Assembly: GCA_033807695.1 (NCBI GenBank)
Contig: CM066300.1
Span: 4,588,001 to 4,652,000 of the forward strand
Reading direction: 5' to 3'
DNA: 64,000 bases
Source of the DNA: Daedaleopsis sinensis
Lineage: Eukaryota > Basidiomycota > Agaricomycetes > Polyporales > Polyporaceae
The notes beneath the pieces were generated by a model. The model saw only the letters and a list, made by a program, of their open reading frames with translations. It was not told the origin of the DNA and did not search any database. Of the stretch, positions 1 through 12,631 are shown piece by piece. Every line of letters starts with the position of its first letter. The stretch's first letter is position 1. The position numbers were made by a program, and so were the translations under genes.

Positions 1-3000
1 ATAGCGTGAGTCTTGAGCTTGAGGGCCTTCTCGCATTGCGCGAAGACAAAGGAACCAGCAACCTGGGACAAGTATGGTAAGTCCATCGAACGTTCGCCGC
101 TCGCGCCATAAGTATACCATCATCATCCATCAGCGCGCCGCACGCTGCAGAACAAGTACGCGACCCGACACAGAGGAGCCTAGGGACAAAAGGCCGCAGC
201 GATAGAAGCAGGCACTCACCACGACCATCTCGCAGCCAGCCTCCGAACAGACGGCTCCCATCCACCGCTGCTTATCTCGCACTCGGCGCATTCAGTCCAC
301 GGAGCGACTCGTCCGGACAATTTTCACGTTTCGCGCCAGCTTTCGCGTTTTCCCGCGCGGCATGCATCGCGAATCTTGCAAGTTGACAGTGAGCAGCATC
401 CAGAAGCTGGGCTAGGGGATGGCCGATGGAGATACGCGGTCGGGGCTGCCACGGATGCCGCGACGACGTCCGAGTGACGGTCGGGCGCAGAGCAAGCAAA
501 CGCTGGGAGGCGGGAGCGCGGACCGTTGCCTTTTCGGGCGATCGGCGCCCCTCGCGATAACATGGAACGTGGGCCCGACTCCCCCGAGTGTCGCGAGCTG
601 TTGCGAGGAGAGCATCTGCAGAAGCATACGCATCAGCTGGACGACGTGCTCGACGTGCCCGACGTCGTCCCGCCGCTCCGATCTGGGGTGCTGGTGGACG
701 ACCGCGTATCAGCGCCTTGAACCTCGTTTCTCGTCATCGACGTCGGCAGCAGTGTGTAGATGGCACCCTCGCCCGGCGAGCCGTGCCCCAGTCCCGACGA
801 GTGTCGCTCGCGATAGCAAAAATGCATGGGCGACTACAGAACCGGCTAGATTCGGGAGCTTGCGAACCCACCGGTAGGAAGGTTCGTCCGCTTAGCCCGT
901 TATCTTCAACACTGCAGTACTTACACGTGTTGGCCGAGCTCTCATGAGCTTAAAGACCTGTTTGCATAGTGTGCGACGACTCCCAGTCTGTGCTCGGGCT
1001 CAAGACCCATCCTCTCCGCACGGCTTGTAAAACATTTAGAACGCCTGAATAAACCTCATCTCGTCTGCCTACCCGTCACCCCAGACCGGGAAGCGAGAAG
1101 AGCCCACGGCCCTCCTGGCAGGCGCAATGTCCCGGGCCCAGAGCAGCGAATACAACAAGCTCGCGCATCGCCTCCGTTCCCCTGGCCCGACAGTCCGAGG
1201 CGGAGCGAGCCGGGCGAGATAGACAACAGACGAAGAGGCATAAGTAGCTGCGACACGCACCTGAATCCTGATGCCGCACCAAACTAGGAGGATCGTCGCT
1301 CGCCGCGTTCTCATGTCTCCGCACCGCCGCGCGCGCGCCCGGGCCTCTCGTATTGCAGAAGCATCGGTGCCCGGTGCGGCTCCCGTCGCCGCCCGTGCGC
1401 CCGTGTGCGACGTGGCGGACAGGCTCAGGCTGCGCGATCCGAGACTGAGACTGTGCGGCGAGGAGAGCCGGGGATGTCAGCAATGGCTCCGAGCCAGAGC
1501 AGTCGCACGTTGCTCACCACGACGCGCAGGCCAGGGCCCCGTCCGGACATCGTTGTCGTTGTCCTGAACGCGAACGCGTCGACGGCGAAGCGGACGCTGG
1601 GCTGGCCACCCCAGCTGGGACGGGCGTTCAAGAGCATCGTGTTCTGCCCGTCCACAACCACACCAGTGCGGGGCTATCGCTCCTTACCGCCTTACCCCAC
1701 ATCTCGCCTCGAGGTCCGAGGGTGGAGGCTGCCGCGGAAGAACAACAAACAACGAACATCTCCGCAGAAATATCGGCACAGAAGGTCTTCATTAATGCTC
1801 GTCGCCGTGGCAGCCGCGTGCACCCCCGGAGCCCGCTCCGACTACACGATACCAGGTATATGCAGAGCAGATAGATCTGTAGATACGTGGTCGCAGATAG
1901 CTACGGGCCTAGTGCATCAGCATGCAGTCATGCACCGCTAGCGCCATATGTCTGCAAGCCACGGGTAAGAGATGCGTTCGACGCACAGGAATAGCTAGAC
2001 AGAAAAAGAGGACTCACCCATGTCGCTCAGAGCCCGCCCGAAGCCTTCCCGAGCATACGCGCATCCGGCAATGCCACCTAAACACCGGACGAAGCGACCG
2101 TGGGGGTGCAGTTGGGGGATGTGCGTCGTCCATAAACGGCAGCCGTCGGGGAGGAGACTGAGACGACACGTAATCCACGGTGACAGCACGGCCGTCGAGG
2201 GGCCTGGGGACGAGCGCGACGGCCGACGACACGCTCGCTTTATATCCAAAACGAACGATCTGCAAACGAGGCCGCCACGCGCCGCGGAGGCGTACGACCG
2301 AGGTTGGGATCGCGGCGTGTATACAGAATACGACTTCTCTCGGACTGCCCACCCGCGATCCGAACATGGCTGTCAAGTCGATGTTCGGAACCAGGCCCGG
2401 GCAGGACGCGAGCCCGCTGCGCTGGGTGTGTGCGTAAGTATATGTATACACTCGTCTGCGGGCGGCGAGTACGTACACGTACACTGGCACTCGCTGACCT
2501 GGAGGATCGTCAGACCAAGACGGGAGCCCCTCCTCGTCACGGTCCAGCACGATCCGCGGCGCGGTGTTCCCATTTGGGTGAGTCGCACATAGCCGCCTGG
2601 CGCGTCGACGCTGCTTCCCGCTGCTCACACCCAAATCTGCACAACACTCGCAAGATCGTGCGAGAGCACAGGAACAGGAATAGCACTGGGATCAGCACGT
2701 ACTGGCCAACCCACATCGAGTTCACCGTTCCCGGCGCGGCGCACGTCGCACACCACCTGGCACGAACGCCATCTTGTCCCAAGCGTCACCGGCACTCTGA
2801 TCAGCGCGAAACGCGAAGTGCAGGATTAACCATACGCACCGGGCACCCTATCGCCGCCGCCCGCCATGCATCATGACGTCTACGCCGCCCCACTCCCTGA
2901 GAGGCAGAAGCACGCCCATGCGCCTCCTTGCCACCCGAAGCCCCCGTGCGAGCGCGGAATGCAACGCACTCGTGGGCTCGAAGCGAAGCGCGTCGGCCGG

Positions 3001-6000
3001 CGGGTTTGCGCCATAATTACTAGAAGTAGAAGCTGCATGGCGCTCCCCAAATAGGCCTGCGGGCGTTGCTGGGAGACTCGGAGGCTGGGAGGCTGGGTGC
3101 AGCGGGCGCGCGCAGGGCGTGAAGAGGCGGCCGTAGCGATGGCAAGGGCTTAGGAGGGACGTCCGAATTCCCCTGGCGTCGAGATGTCCAACGCGTACGT
3201 ATACGTAACGCGCCTGTCCTCTGCCAGTCTGCCGAAGAATTGCTGGCATCCATCTGCGTCTGCGTCTGCGTCTGGCATCTGTGCGCCTCGGCGAAGCCGG
3301 GAGGCAAAGCGACGGCGCAGACGATCTCGGCGGCGCAGAGATCTGACCGAGGACCTGCGATGCCGAGGAAATGATGGCGCAGGGATGAGCGGCACGTACG
3401 GATACGGAAGGACGAAAGAAGGCGAACGTACAGCCGCTGCTCCTGAGGTTGGAGGTTGGAGGAGGTACGGGTACCACGCTTCGCCCGCACAGGCACATCT
3501 GCGCGCTGGCGGCGGACCTGAGCAGGGCACAGCCCGCGCGACGACGTTCGACACAACGCAGCACGCTAGCGACTCCGCGAGCGCACCGGAGCGCCATTCT
3601 CGCTCCTGCTTCTTTGTGGTCTCCGTTCTTGCGGCTGTAATGGAGGGTTTTGCGGGCGGCGATACGTAGTTGTAAATGATGTTCGATGCCACTGAATCGT
3701 TAGCTTGGGTGAGCTCGTGGCCGCTGTCGCCGCACTCCAGCGGACCCATCGCCATCGCCTGGGCCTCTTCTGAACGCGTACGAGACGGAGAAGGTGCGGA
3801 TATGAGCATGCATGACACAGACGTCCCTGCAGAGCTGCGCGTGACATAACTGCTGGGGTGTGGGCACTGTGGGGTGGATCCCAGCGTGCGGAGGTAGTGA
3901 TCGCCCCAGCCCGCTGCCTCTGTCAGTAACGGAAATTTAAATCCGCTTACTGGACGGTCGAGGTCCTCAGGCTGGACGTCTTGCGTGCGAGGCAGTGAGT
4001 ACCCCGTACGGTTACATATCTCAGTGCACGGTGCCCTCGAATATGGCCTGATCGCTTCGAATGCGAACTGTTGATCGCACGTCGTCGCATAAAGGATGAA
4101 CTTCGTGACGTGCGAAGCGCACCAGATCCAGAGCGCAGACACTCGCGCGACCCCACCTGGGGCTGGAACACCCAGCTTCATGGGACACAAGCATTACGTG
4201 CGGTCCCTGGCCCGTCGACGTGGGTGCGAACTTCGAAGGCGTGCCATAGACGGAGTTGGGCTCGGACGTCAGACAAGCACGACGACGGCAACGGAAGGCG
4301 ATGGGCTGCCGTCAGAGCGCAGGAGGCGCTCCGAAGCGTCTTCTTCCGCGGTCTGGATCCCTGGGCGTCGTCGATGGCATTGTTCTAGTGTGGCGTCAGC
4401 GTGAGTGCGCTGATGGCGCGAGGCGGTCGTGGCATGGGTACTTCGGTGCTCACCTTTGCCATTTGGATTTGCGAGCACATACTCCGCGCGTCGACGCGTC
4501 TTGGCAGCGCGGCGTCTGCGAGTGCGCGCTGTGCATAAGCAGGAGCACGTCTGCATAGACAGCTATACTGGTAACGAGGCAGTCAGCGAGTGTGCATGTC
4601 TGCCCGAGACGGAGACGGAGGACGGAGGAGGCTTTGCCCTTCAAACAGCATCCGAACGGATGTGAGTGCGGCGACTGCAGTTATGCCCGAGAACGTTCCA
4701 AGGGGAAAGTCAACCGGCAACGGGGGAGATACCGCGCCTGATCCCGTCCGAAGCGGAGAACGGAAGATGCGCATTCTGATCGTGATACGCAAGTACTCGG
4801 AAGACGCGACTACGCACCTCGAGCCATAAAGACACTGACAGTGCGCAGGACCCTGCATCCGCGCAGGTCCACCAGCATGGCGGCCACCACGAGTGAGTCA
4901 CACGAGCTGCCCACCGCAATCCCCACCGCAATCCCCAACGTTCTCTCCCGGGGCTGCTTGCCCAGGCGGCCTACCCGGCGGACCACGCTGTAGGACGGAC
5001 GCTGTGAGCGTGTCGCATCAGCGAACGCACCCTGAGCCCAATGGCGATTCAGAAGCCCACGCCGGACAGCGCGCGCACGCACCTCGATCCCAACTTCCAA
5101 GCAGCTGATCACGCGGGCCATGCACTGCAGGACTGTAGCTGACAGTGACGGTGAGTCGGTGAGAAAGCTCTGGCAAGAGTCTCTGTCACTGTGCTCGTGA
5201 GTCGTCGGAGCTCGCTTGAAGACGCCCGCACGCGAGGATCGCGGACTCCGGAGCGCCCACCTGCATGGACGGAGCGGTCAGCGGACGCGACGGCACAGAC
5301 GGGGCTTCTCACGCGTGCCCGCGCCTGCGAGGCTGCCCCGGAGAACGTGGCCACATTATTCCTCGATATGGACGGCTATGCGATTGAGCGCGGCCCAGTG
5401 CCCACGAGACTCGAGACTCGAAACTCGAGAGGCCGGCGGGGTCAGCACTCAGGAGCCCTAGTATAGGTTGAACGTGGTCATGAGGTGGGCACTGGCCATG
5501 GGCGTGGGCGGGCGAGCCGGGGCAGGGCACTGGACTGGATGCCGGGGCACGCTGCGCGATCGTGCGGAGAAGGAATCAGGAGTAGCCGTCGCAGTCACGA
5601 CTCACGGTGAGTTAGATGAAAGTGGGCGTGCCTGGCCATGGGTGGGATGAAATGAATGAATGAATGAACGAGGTTCTATGCACTTGCAACTGCCGCCGCC
5701 CGCTGTGTACATGCTAACCCCAAAGTCCGTTTCGGGCGAAGAGCTCGCGGCGACCTCGAGCTCGTCCATCGCACTAGTGACCAATTCGTCCTCGCGCGCG
5801 CTCCCAGGATGTGGCCCGGCTGCGTCCCAGATCCCCGGCCGGAGATGGGACTTGGGAGATGGGATGCATATGGCAGCGACAGCGACGGCCGTCCGTGCGT
5901 CCCTCGCCACTGCAGCACTAAGCACTTCCACGAACCGCTCGCGTGCCTCGCTCGATACTGCGCAGGACGACGTGCGCCCCATGACGGGCACGGTGTTGCT

Positions 6001-8000
6001 GTACGTACGAGCAGTGCTCGCCTGACCCCGTCCACTGTCCAGGCTCCACACGTCTTCGCAGGCGCAGGGTGCCGCGGGCGTAGGGATTCGGAAGAGCGCA
6101 CAGACTCAGACTCAGACTCGCTGGGAAGCGAGCGCTGAGCAATTGCAACGCCGCCTTCAAGTTCTCGTGATCAACTCGACGCTGCGCAGACGAGTCTGAC
6201 GAGCCCGGCCTCGCTCGCTCACAGGCTAGGGTGCACTGTGCTCGCTATTATAGTACGTGATTTGCTCACCTGGACACGGGCACCCCTTCGAAGTTCGAAT
6301 TCTGCCGACGGCGCGTCTGCCGCTTTCTCTGCCTTTCACGGTGATGGCGCGCGCAGCGTTCGTAGCGCACCGGACGAGCAGGAGATATTGGGGGAGGCTG
6401 CAGTCGGCCGGGGCGGCGGCTGGTCACTGTCAGACGATCGCTCGCTGTGCAGTGTGCACACTCAGACTGCATGTGCTGCGTGCAGTCTGGACGCCGAGTC
6501 GGAGATCTGTGTAGAGAGGGGTCCACAGCACTCACGCTGAATCAGACACCCGAACCTGCTGAGCATTCCATGTCATCGCTGGCCATATCACGAATGCGCA
6601 CGAATGCGAGTTTCAATGAATACGAACATTAACGCACTCGTCTCCGTCATCAAGCACGTACTTACTACTAGTACTAAGGCGTTGTTCTGCCTCGCCGTCC
6701 GAGTCGTCATATGTGTCCGCCGCGCGCGCTCTTCGCGAACCGCGACGGTGCCCCAGGCTGAGGAAGGGTGGAGCGGCGCGTCACGCGCGCACCCGCATAA
6801 CATAATAACGCAGCAGCACGCAGTTCTCAAGACTCAGTTCTCAGTTCTCAGTTCGCCCGCCCGTGGGCGATCGCTAGATTCTGATCACAGACATATATCA
6901 GTGGCACCCGATCACCAGATCACCAGATCACAAGTGCCGTTGCGAGTCTCGAGAGCAGCTGCGAGCGCGAGTGCGAGTGCGAGTGCGAGTGCGAGGGCGA
7001 TCGGGCTCTCGAGACTCGCAGGCATGGCGAGCGGACGCACACCCGCGCGGGGCTTCGCGAAGGTGATGGCCATGGGCGAGTGAGCGAGTGACGAGCGAGG
7101 CGAGCTCGTTCCAGTCTTTCCTGGAGAAGCCACGTCGACGCTGACACTGACAGGGCGCAGCGACTAGGCCCGGGGCTACGGGGTGCGTTCTCAGTTCTGC
7201 GAGGGGATGGGGGAGTCGACGCTGGCGAGTGGCTAATCCGTACGTAAAAGCCGTCCTTGACCGTGACCTCGAGCTCTCAGCTTTCAGGGTCCTCAGATTC
7301 AGATCCAGGTCCAGCAGGCTCGTCATTGCTCTTGAGTCTTCGATCTTGGGACTCTGCGTCGGTGTCTCCGTCTCCGTCTCTGGTGGCACACTGCACAGAC
7401 GTGGGCGGAGATGGAGAGCGAAGCTGGTCCAGGTCATGACGGGGAGGGCGCACACGTATACGTACCTCCTAGGGCGACTTTGAGCTATGCATGGGCAATG
7501 AGCATTGGGTGGCCTCCGTCGTCCGTTTCCCAGGGCGCGTCGCCATCCCCGTCCGGACTGACCTGGGACGGAGCGCGCGCAGAAAGAGCCCGCCTCCGAG
7601 TCCGAGTTTGAGGGGGTGACCTGGGGTGACTCGCGCGCGAGGCCAGTCATGTCATGCCATACGTACATGCAGCGTCCTGGGTCCATAGCGGTGACCCGAG
7701 TGCAAGCGCCGGGTCTAGAACGCAGACCCTGCAGCTGGGCGACTGAGGGCGGACAATGGAAGTTGGAACGTCTGCGACTCGCGAGAGCGAGGTCAGAAGC
7801 TCCCCGAAGTTCAAGCTCAAGTCGCGATCGCATGTAAGTACACGTAGCCGCCGGCCGTGGCGTGGCGGTGGTGCGAAAGAAGCCTCGTCTTCCTCCGCCT
7901 TGGAACTCAGCCTGGGATGGGAGTCCGTCCGGACAGACGCCGCGCACGTCGCGTCCATGTCAGTGCCACGATAGGCTGCGATTGTCAGGCCCGGCGGCCA
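1..8000. other. GC-rich gene-poor stretch, no supported gene
   Basis: I see no coding region I can support. Long open frames occur on both strands, but they overlap one another, have arginine/proline/serine-rich compositions typical of GC-rich non-coding sequence, lack recognisable motifs and do not join across splice sites. Simple repeats are frequent: a GCGTCT run near 3255-3285, a GACTCA run near 6100-6122, a CAGTTCT run near 6830-6850, a GATCACCA run near 6907-6930 and a GAGTGC run near 6958-7000. Palindromic TACGTA/GTATAC clusters recur (near 2445, 2470, 3192, 7228, 7452, 7660). It could hold a diverged gene, an untranslated leader or an RNA that I cannot recognise. Confidence 0.5.
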
Positions 8001-9862
8001 GATTAGCGAGACGGGACGGATGTACGGACGTCGGAGGAGGAGGGACGGATGGAAGACGGACTCGGACATGTTCGGGCGTGTCGAAATTCGAATCCTGCAG
8101 GTGTCGATGGCGGGAATCCTGATGCTGGCAACGGTCGCGTCGTGTGGATACGTCGTCCTTCTCGCGAAGTGTTGTGAGTGATGCGGGCTGCTGGCAGCGA
8201 GTCTGATGGGATGGGCCCAGCTGCAGTGCGCACATATGCGAGTGGGAAGAACGCGGACGGGGATCCAGTGGGGACGTCGGAGTGGAGATCGCGAGTGACA
8301 CTGGGGCGATTCGCGGGTGCGCTGCGGTGGAGTGCAAAAGCGATCTTGCCGAGGGGAAGAGGGCTCTATACTTACATAGGGACGGTGTATAGAGCGAAGA
8401 CGGTCCTGGCAACCCAGATTGGCAGAACGCAATCTGATCGAAATTGCGCCAAGGGAGGACAATGGAAATGTGGGGAGACGAGAGGAGAGACAGGAGCGGT
8501 GGCGAGTGCGGCGTGCTGGTGCTAGCTGATAGGCGGAGGGGAGAGTTATTCCTAGCCTGGTGAGCGTGGAGGGCATAGTACGAGAATGGAGGAGACGCTG
8601 CGGTGTAAGTCGACCGTTGATAACGCGGGGTGAGTTGGTTCCCAGCCGCGACGTCGCCGCCGTGTTCTGGTAGGGAAGAGCCCAGGAGGAAGATAGGAAG
8701 CCGTGCTGGATGGAGGAAGGAGGAGGACGAGGGGGCGGGAGGGGCGCGTCCCCGCCGACGCGTCGGGATCCCATCTCGCAAGTCGCCTGCCTCTCACGGC
8801 AGGACGCGTACGTAACCCGCGTGCGACCGTCCGAAATGGAAAATCGAACCACAGTCTGGGCGCTGCGCCCCGAACAGACATGCAGACGCCCATTGATCTG
8901 GATCGCCATTCAGTCAATCTGGGCTAGCGGCCCATCTACGATCGGTCGCACACAGTACAGATCCCCTCCCGATCCCTCTGACACACAGAGCTTACACCGT
9001 GGCTGTCTTACCGGCTTTGCCACACGTGTGTCGGAGGGCGTTGGGGCGGGCGGAGAGAGGTGGTGAGGGGTCGCAGAGGCGGGGAGCGATGTCGCCGTGT
9101 GCGGGTGCTGTCGATGGAATGGCGAAGAGATGTCGCGGACGGCCGCGAGGCAGGCTGCGATTGGATGGAGACGACGTCGGACAAGGACGTCGTTGCGCAC
9201 GACGGGGCCGGGGACGTGGTGCGGTGGAGCGCGCGCGTCGAATTCGGAGGGCCGGAGGTTGAAAGAGGCAGGCCGGGCGCGGGCATCCGGCACGGCGGGC
9301 TGGGAATGGCCAAGCGTGCAATCAGGGCGAGATCATCTCGTGTGGAAAACGGTGAGAGAGACGCAGACCGAGGCGCGGGGACTGTAGGCTCGCACGGGCG
9401 AATGTGCAGAGTTCAGAGTGGGAACTGACGAAGAAGTCGCGGGGTCGGGGGAAGATTGGGCTGAGACGCGGTATGAGGAGGGATGGCGAGATTGTCGGCT
9501 ATCTGGGACGCGATAGGGACGTGGAGTGGGAGCGGCCAGAAAGACACGCCCACCTCGTCGCCGTCGGCGGGCGGGGGCGGGGGCGGGGTGCCCGTCGGTG
9601 CACGTGGCAAGCGGGGCGGGCTGGGGAACTGAGCAGCTGCATGTTGGCGAGGACGGCTGGGGGAGGGGGAGGAGGGAGGAGGGAGGAGGAGATGGATGAC
9701 ATCATGGCCGTATTTGGGCGGGAGATAAGTACACAAAGACTGGGATTGAAATCTGCGCGAGCCTGCCCCGTTCTTCTTTTCCGCCAACTGACCTCCGGCC
9801 GTGGGCTTGCGGCATTCATATACTCGCCCATCGCATCCCGTCCCCTCCCAGAGCGATTAGCC
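8000..9862. other. Purine-rich upstream region of the CBM21 gene
   Basis: The plus strand is strikingly rich in G and A here (runs such as those near 8700-8750, 9020-9080 and 9655-9695), so the minus strand is a long pyrimidine tract. No coding region is supported on either strand; the long minus-strand frames at 7647-8909 and 7960-8781 are Ser/Pro/Arg-rich and match no family I know. Pyrimidine-rich leaders are common in basidiomycete transcripts, so a minus-strand transcript starting near 9.4 kb is possible but unproven. A TATA-like CATATAC near 9815-9821 precedes the plus-strand gene that starts at 9863. Confidence 0.4.
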
Positions 9863-12631
9863 ATGCCCTACGCCGGTCCCTCAGACGTCTCCACCGCGAC
9901 TGCGACCCGCCCCCCCCACCACCGTCGCACTCGCTCCTCCGGCAACTTCTCAGACGAACGCGGCCCCGGTGCCTTCGCTGGCCTCGGTCAGCTCCCCCGT
10001 CTCACCAAGAAGGCCGTCTTCCACATTAACGACAACGACGATGACAACAACGACGACAACGACCGCCCATCCTACCCCATCTCATACCCCTCTCCCTACT
10101 CCCCCCTCAACTCCCTCCGCCTCTCCATGAACGTCGGCAGGTTTTCCCCCTCCATCGAGCCTCCGCCTCGCATCGAAATACCCCCCCTCGAACCGACTGC
10201 TATTCCCTTCCCCACCTCTTCTCCCTCTTCGCCACACACCGGGCCCTCTCCATTTTTCCGCTCGACGGCCTCCTCCAAGGCGTCCACCCCCCTCCCCCGC
10301 ACCCCCTCCACCCCTATCATCCTCTCCAACGGCAAGCCTCTCAAGTCTTCGCTCAAATCTTCCGCCTCCACTCCGAACATCTCCGATCTCCCTATCAGGC
10401 ACCTCCGTGCGCAGTCTGCCCCTTCGACCCCCAGCATCAACAAGAACGTTCACTTCGCGGAGAAGGACTCCGGCCTCGAGACCATTCGCGTGTACAACAG
10501 AACCGGCAAGCCTGCTTCTCTCTCAAAACCTGCAGGCGAAGAAACAGAGACGGAGACGGAAGCTGAGAACGCCTCCTTCCCCTTCCCCGTGTTCCCCTCT
10601 TCCCCGATCGCGTCCGCTGGTGCTGCGACCCTCATCCACGAGATTGACACGAACACAGCGCGGACGAACCCGATTCCCAAGGCCAACCCGTCCCCTTACG
10701 CCAACGTCTTCCTCGAAACCCTCTCGCTTCCAAGAACACGACCCCCGACTCTGCGCGGCACGATCCTTGTGCGCAACATCGCGTTCGAGAAGACGGTCGC
10801 CGTTCGTTTCACGCTCGACGAGTGGCAGACAACGAGCGAGGTGATGTGTAAGCACGTAGTGAGCTTGCCCGGTCTCCCGCCCCCGTTCCCTCGTGCGCGC
10901 ACCATGGGCGACGTAGCAGGCAGTATCGCGACCGGAGCTCCGGGCGAGGATGAGAAAGAGATCGCTGGCCCGAGTTGGGATCGCTTCAGGTACGCACAGA
11001 TCGTCGGTGACCCACTTTGGATGTCCGGCTCAAATTCCCGCACAGTTTTACGATCCGTCTCGAGGACTACGAGGCGAAGCTCTCCGAACGCACCCTCTTC
11101 CTTGTCGTCCGGTATAACCCCGGCTGCGGCGGTGAGTGGTGGGACAACAACGACGGCGCCAACTACCGGGTCGGCTTCCGTCGCGCGGCCGCATCGCCTC
11201 TGCCATCGCCTGCCATCGGTGTCGCGCACTCGCAGCAGCGCACGTTCAGCGCCCCGAGCACGCTTCGGACGACGCCCACGACTGTCAATGTTTCGTCTCC
11301 TTACACGCCCCCGACAAGGCAGCTCGCCCCGGCGCCCCCACAGCTCACCAGGAGCTACTCGTCGCCGTTCCCCCCTATCGTGCCTTCTCTCGCCGAGCGC
11401 GAGAAATCGGACAAGGAGAAGATGTCGGAGAAGGGGCTGGGCACGCCTACGGCTATCTACCTATCGAAGAAGCTGAGCCTGAGCAACTACGTCGCGCCCT
11501 CGGCGCACACTTCTTCCATGGTCACCCCGCCAGCGACGCCACCTAGCACCGTGCGGATGCGCAGCGCGAGTCTTCCTTCTGATGTCGGGCTCAATGCGGA
11601 CGAGCCGCAGGCTACGGAGGAGAAGGTTGACGAGAAGCCCTCCGAATCACCCCTCGCTGCAGTTCCCGAACCCGCGTCCGCCCCCTCTACCTCCGCGCCC
11701 TGGAACCGTCTATCGTCGCCATCGGCTGCTTCTCCCGCAGTGCTATCCCCCCTCACGAACATTCCTGGCCCGTCGGTGAGTGCGCTCGCTGCCCAGGCTA
11801 GGTCGTACGGCTTCGGCTTCGACGGCGGGAGCACGCTCGGCTACTCGCGCCCGCAGCTGCTCAGCCCGCCGCGCTCGACGGAGAGCAGCCCCGCGAGCAG
11901 CGGCAGCGCGAGCCCGACACGGCGCGGCAGCCCGGAACGCCCAGGCAAGTCCGCGCTCGGGTTGGAGAGCACCACGCCGAGCAGCGTGCGCATCGAGACG
12001 AAGGCGGACTCGGACTCGGACTCGGGCTCGGGCTCCGACGACGGCAACGACACGGACACGCAGGCGTCGGTGTCCTCGCTCGGGCAGGCCGTGCGCGAGC
12101 TCGGGCTGAACCTGCCCCCGATCGCGGCGCTCAACGTCGGCGCGAACGCGCGCGTGGACACGAGCGACCCCACCTACGCCGCGCTCCTCCGCCAGTGGTG
12201 CTTCGCGCAGAGCTCGCCCCCGCCCCCACCCGCCGCGTCTGCGCCTGTGTCTGTGTCTGCGTCTGCGTCTGCGTCTGCGCCTGCTGCGGCGAGCGCGGCG
12301 CCGCGCCCGCCGGTCACGTTGCGGAGCGGGGAGACGACGCCGATGCCGAAGGTCGGGTTCGGGGTCGGCGCGGGTTACGGCTTCCCGGGATTCAGCTTTG
12401 GGCTCCCGGACGCGGGCATGGTCGGAGGTGAGTGCTGAGTGCTTGTCGGGGTCTGGTTCGCGCACGCGGACGCGGACGAGCCGCGAGCGAGTGTGTGGGA
12501 GGAAAAGCGTCGCCGCACGCTCGCTCGCGTCTGCGTCTTCGTCTGCGTCGGTGCCGTCGTCCCTGCTATCTGCTATCTGCTGCCCGAGGCTGACGGTTTT
12601 CTGTTCTTTTTTCGCAGCGCACATGCGGTGA
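9863..12631 (+). CDS. Protein phosphatase 1 glycogen-targeting subunit with CBM21 domain (Gac1/PPP1R3-like)
   Basis: My model joins 9863-10989, 11046-12427 and 12618-12631, giving 840 residues. The start is the first ATG after the TATA-like element. Residues 1-190 are Ser/Pro-rich and low complexity. KNVHF at 194-198 is an RVxF-type PP1 docking motif of the kind that precedes the carbohydrate-binding domain in this family. A CBM21 domain spans about 281-410: it runs into the first splice (WDRF then SFTIRLED) and contains VVRY, WWDNNDGANYRV and FR, the typical starch/glycogen-binding core. The remaining 430 residues are Ser/Pro/Ala-rich with a Ser-Ala run from a GTCTGC microsatellite (about 12240-12285). 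Known role of the family: it brings PP1 to glycogen and glycogen synthase in the cytoplasm, promoting glycogen accumulation. Intron 1 (56 nt) is certain because it restores the domain. The last intron (190 nt) and its four-codon final exon are less sure; without it the protein ends at 12438. Confidence 0.88.

Noticed and set aside
3150..4190. A 346-codon minus-strand open frame
   Set aside because: No recognisable motif and composition like its non-coding surroundings; stop-poor because of high GC.
7647..8909. A 420-codon minus-strand open frame in the GC-rich left part
   Set aside because: It overlaps other long frames on both strands, has low-complexity Ser/Arg/Pro composition, no signal, domain or splice continuation, and lies in a purine-skewed tract where stops are rare on the pyrimidine strand.
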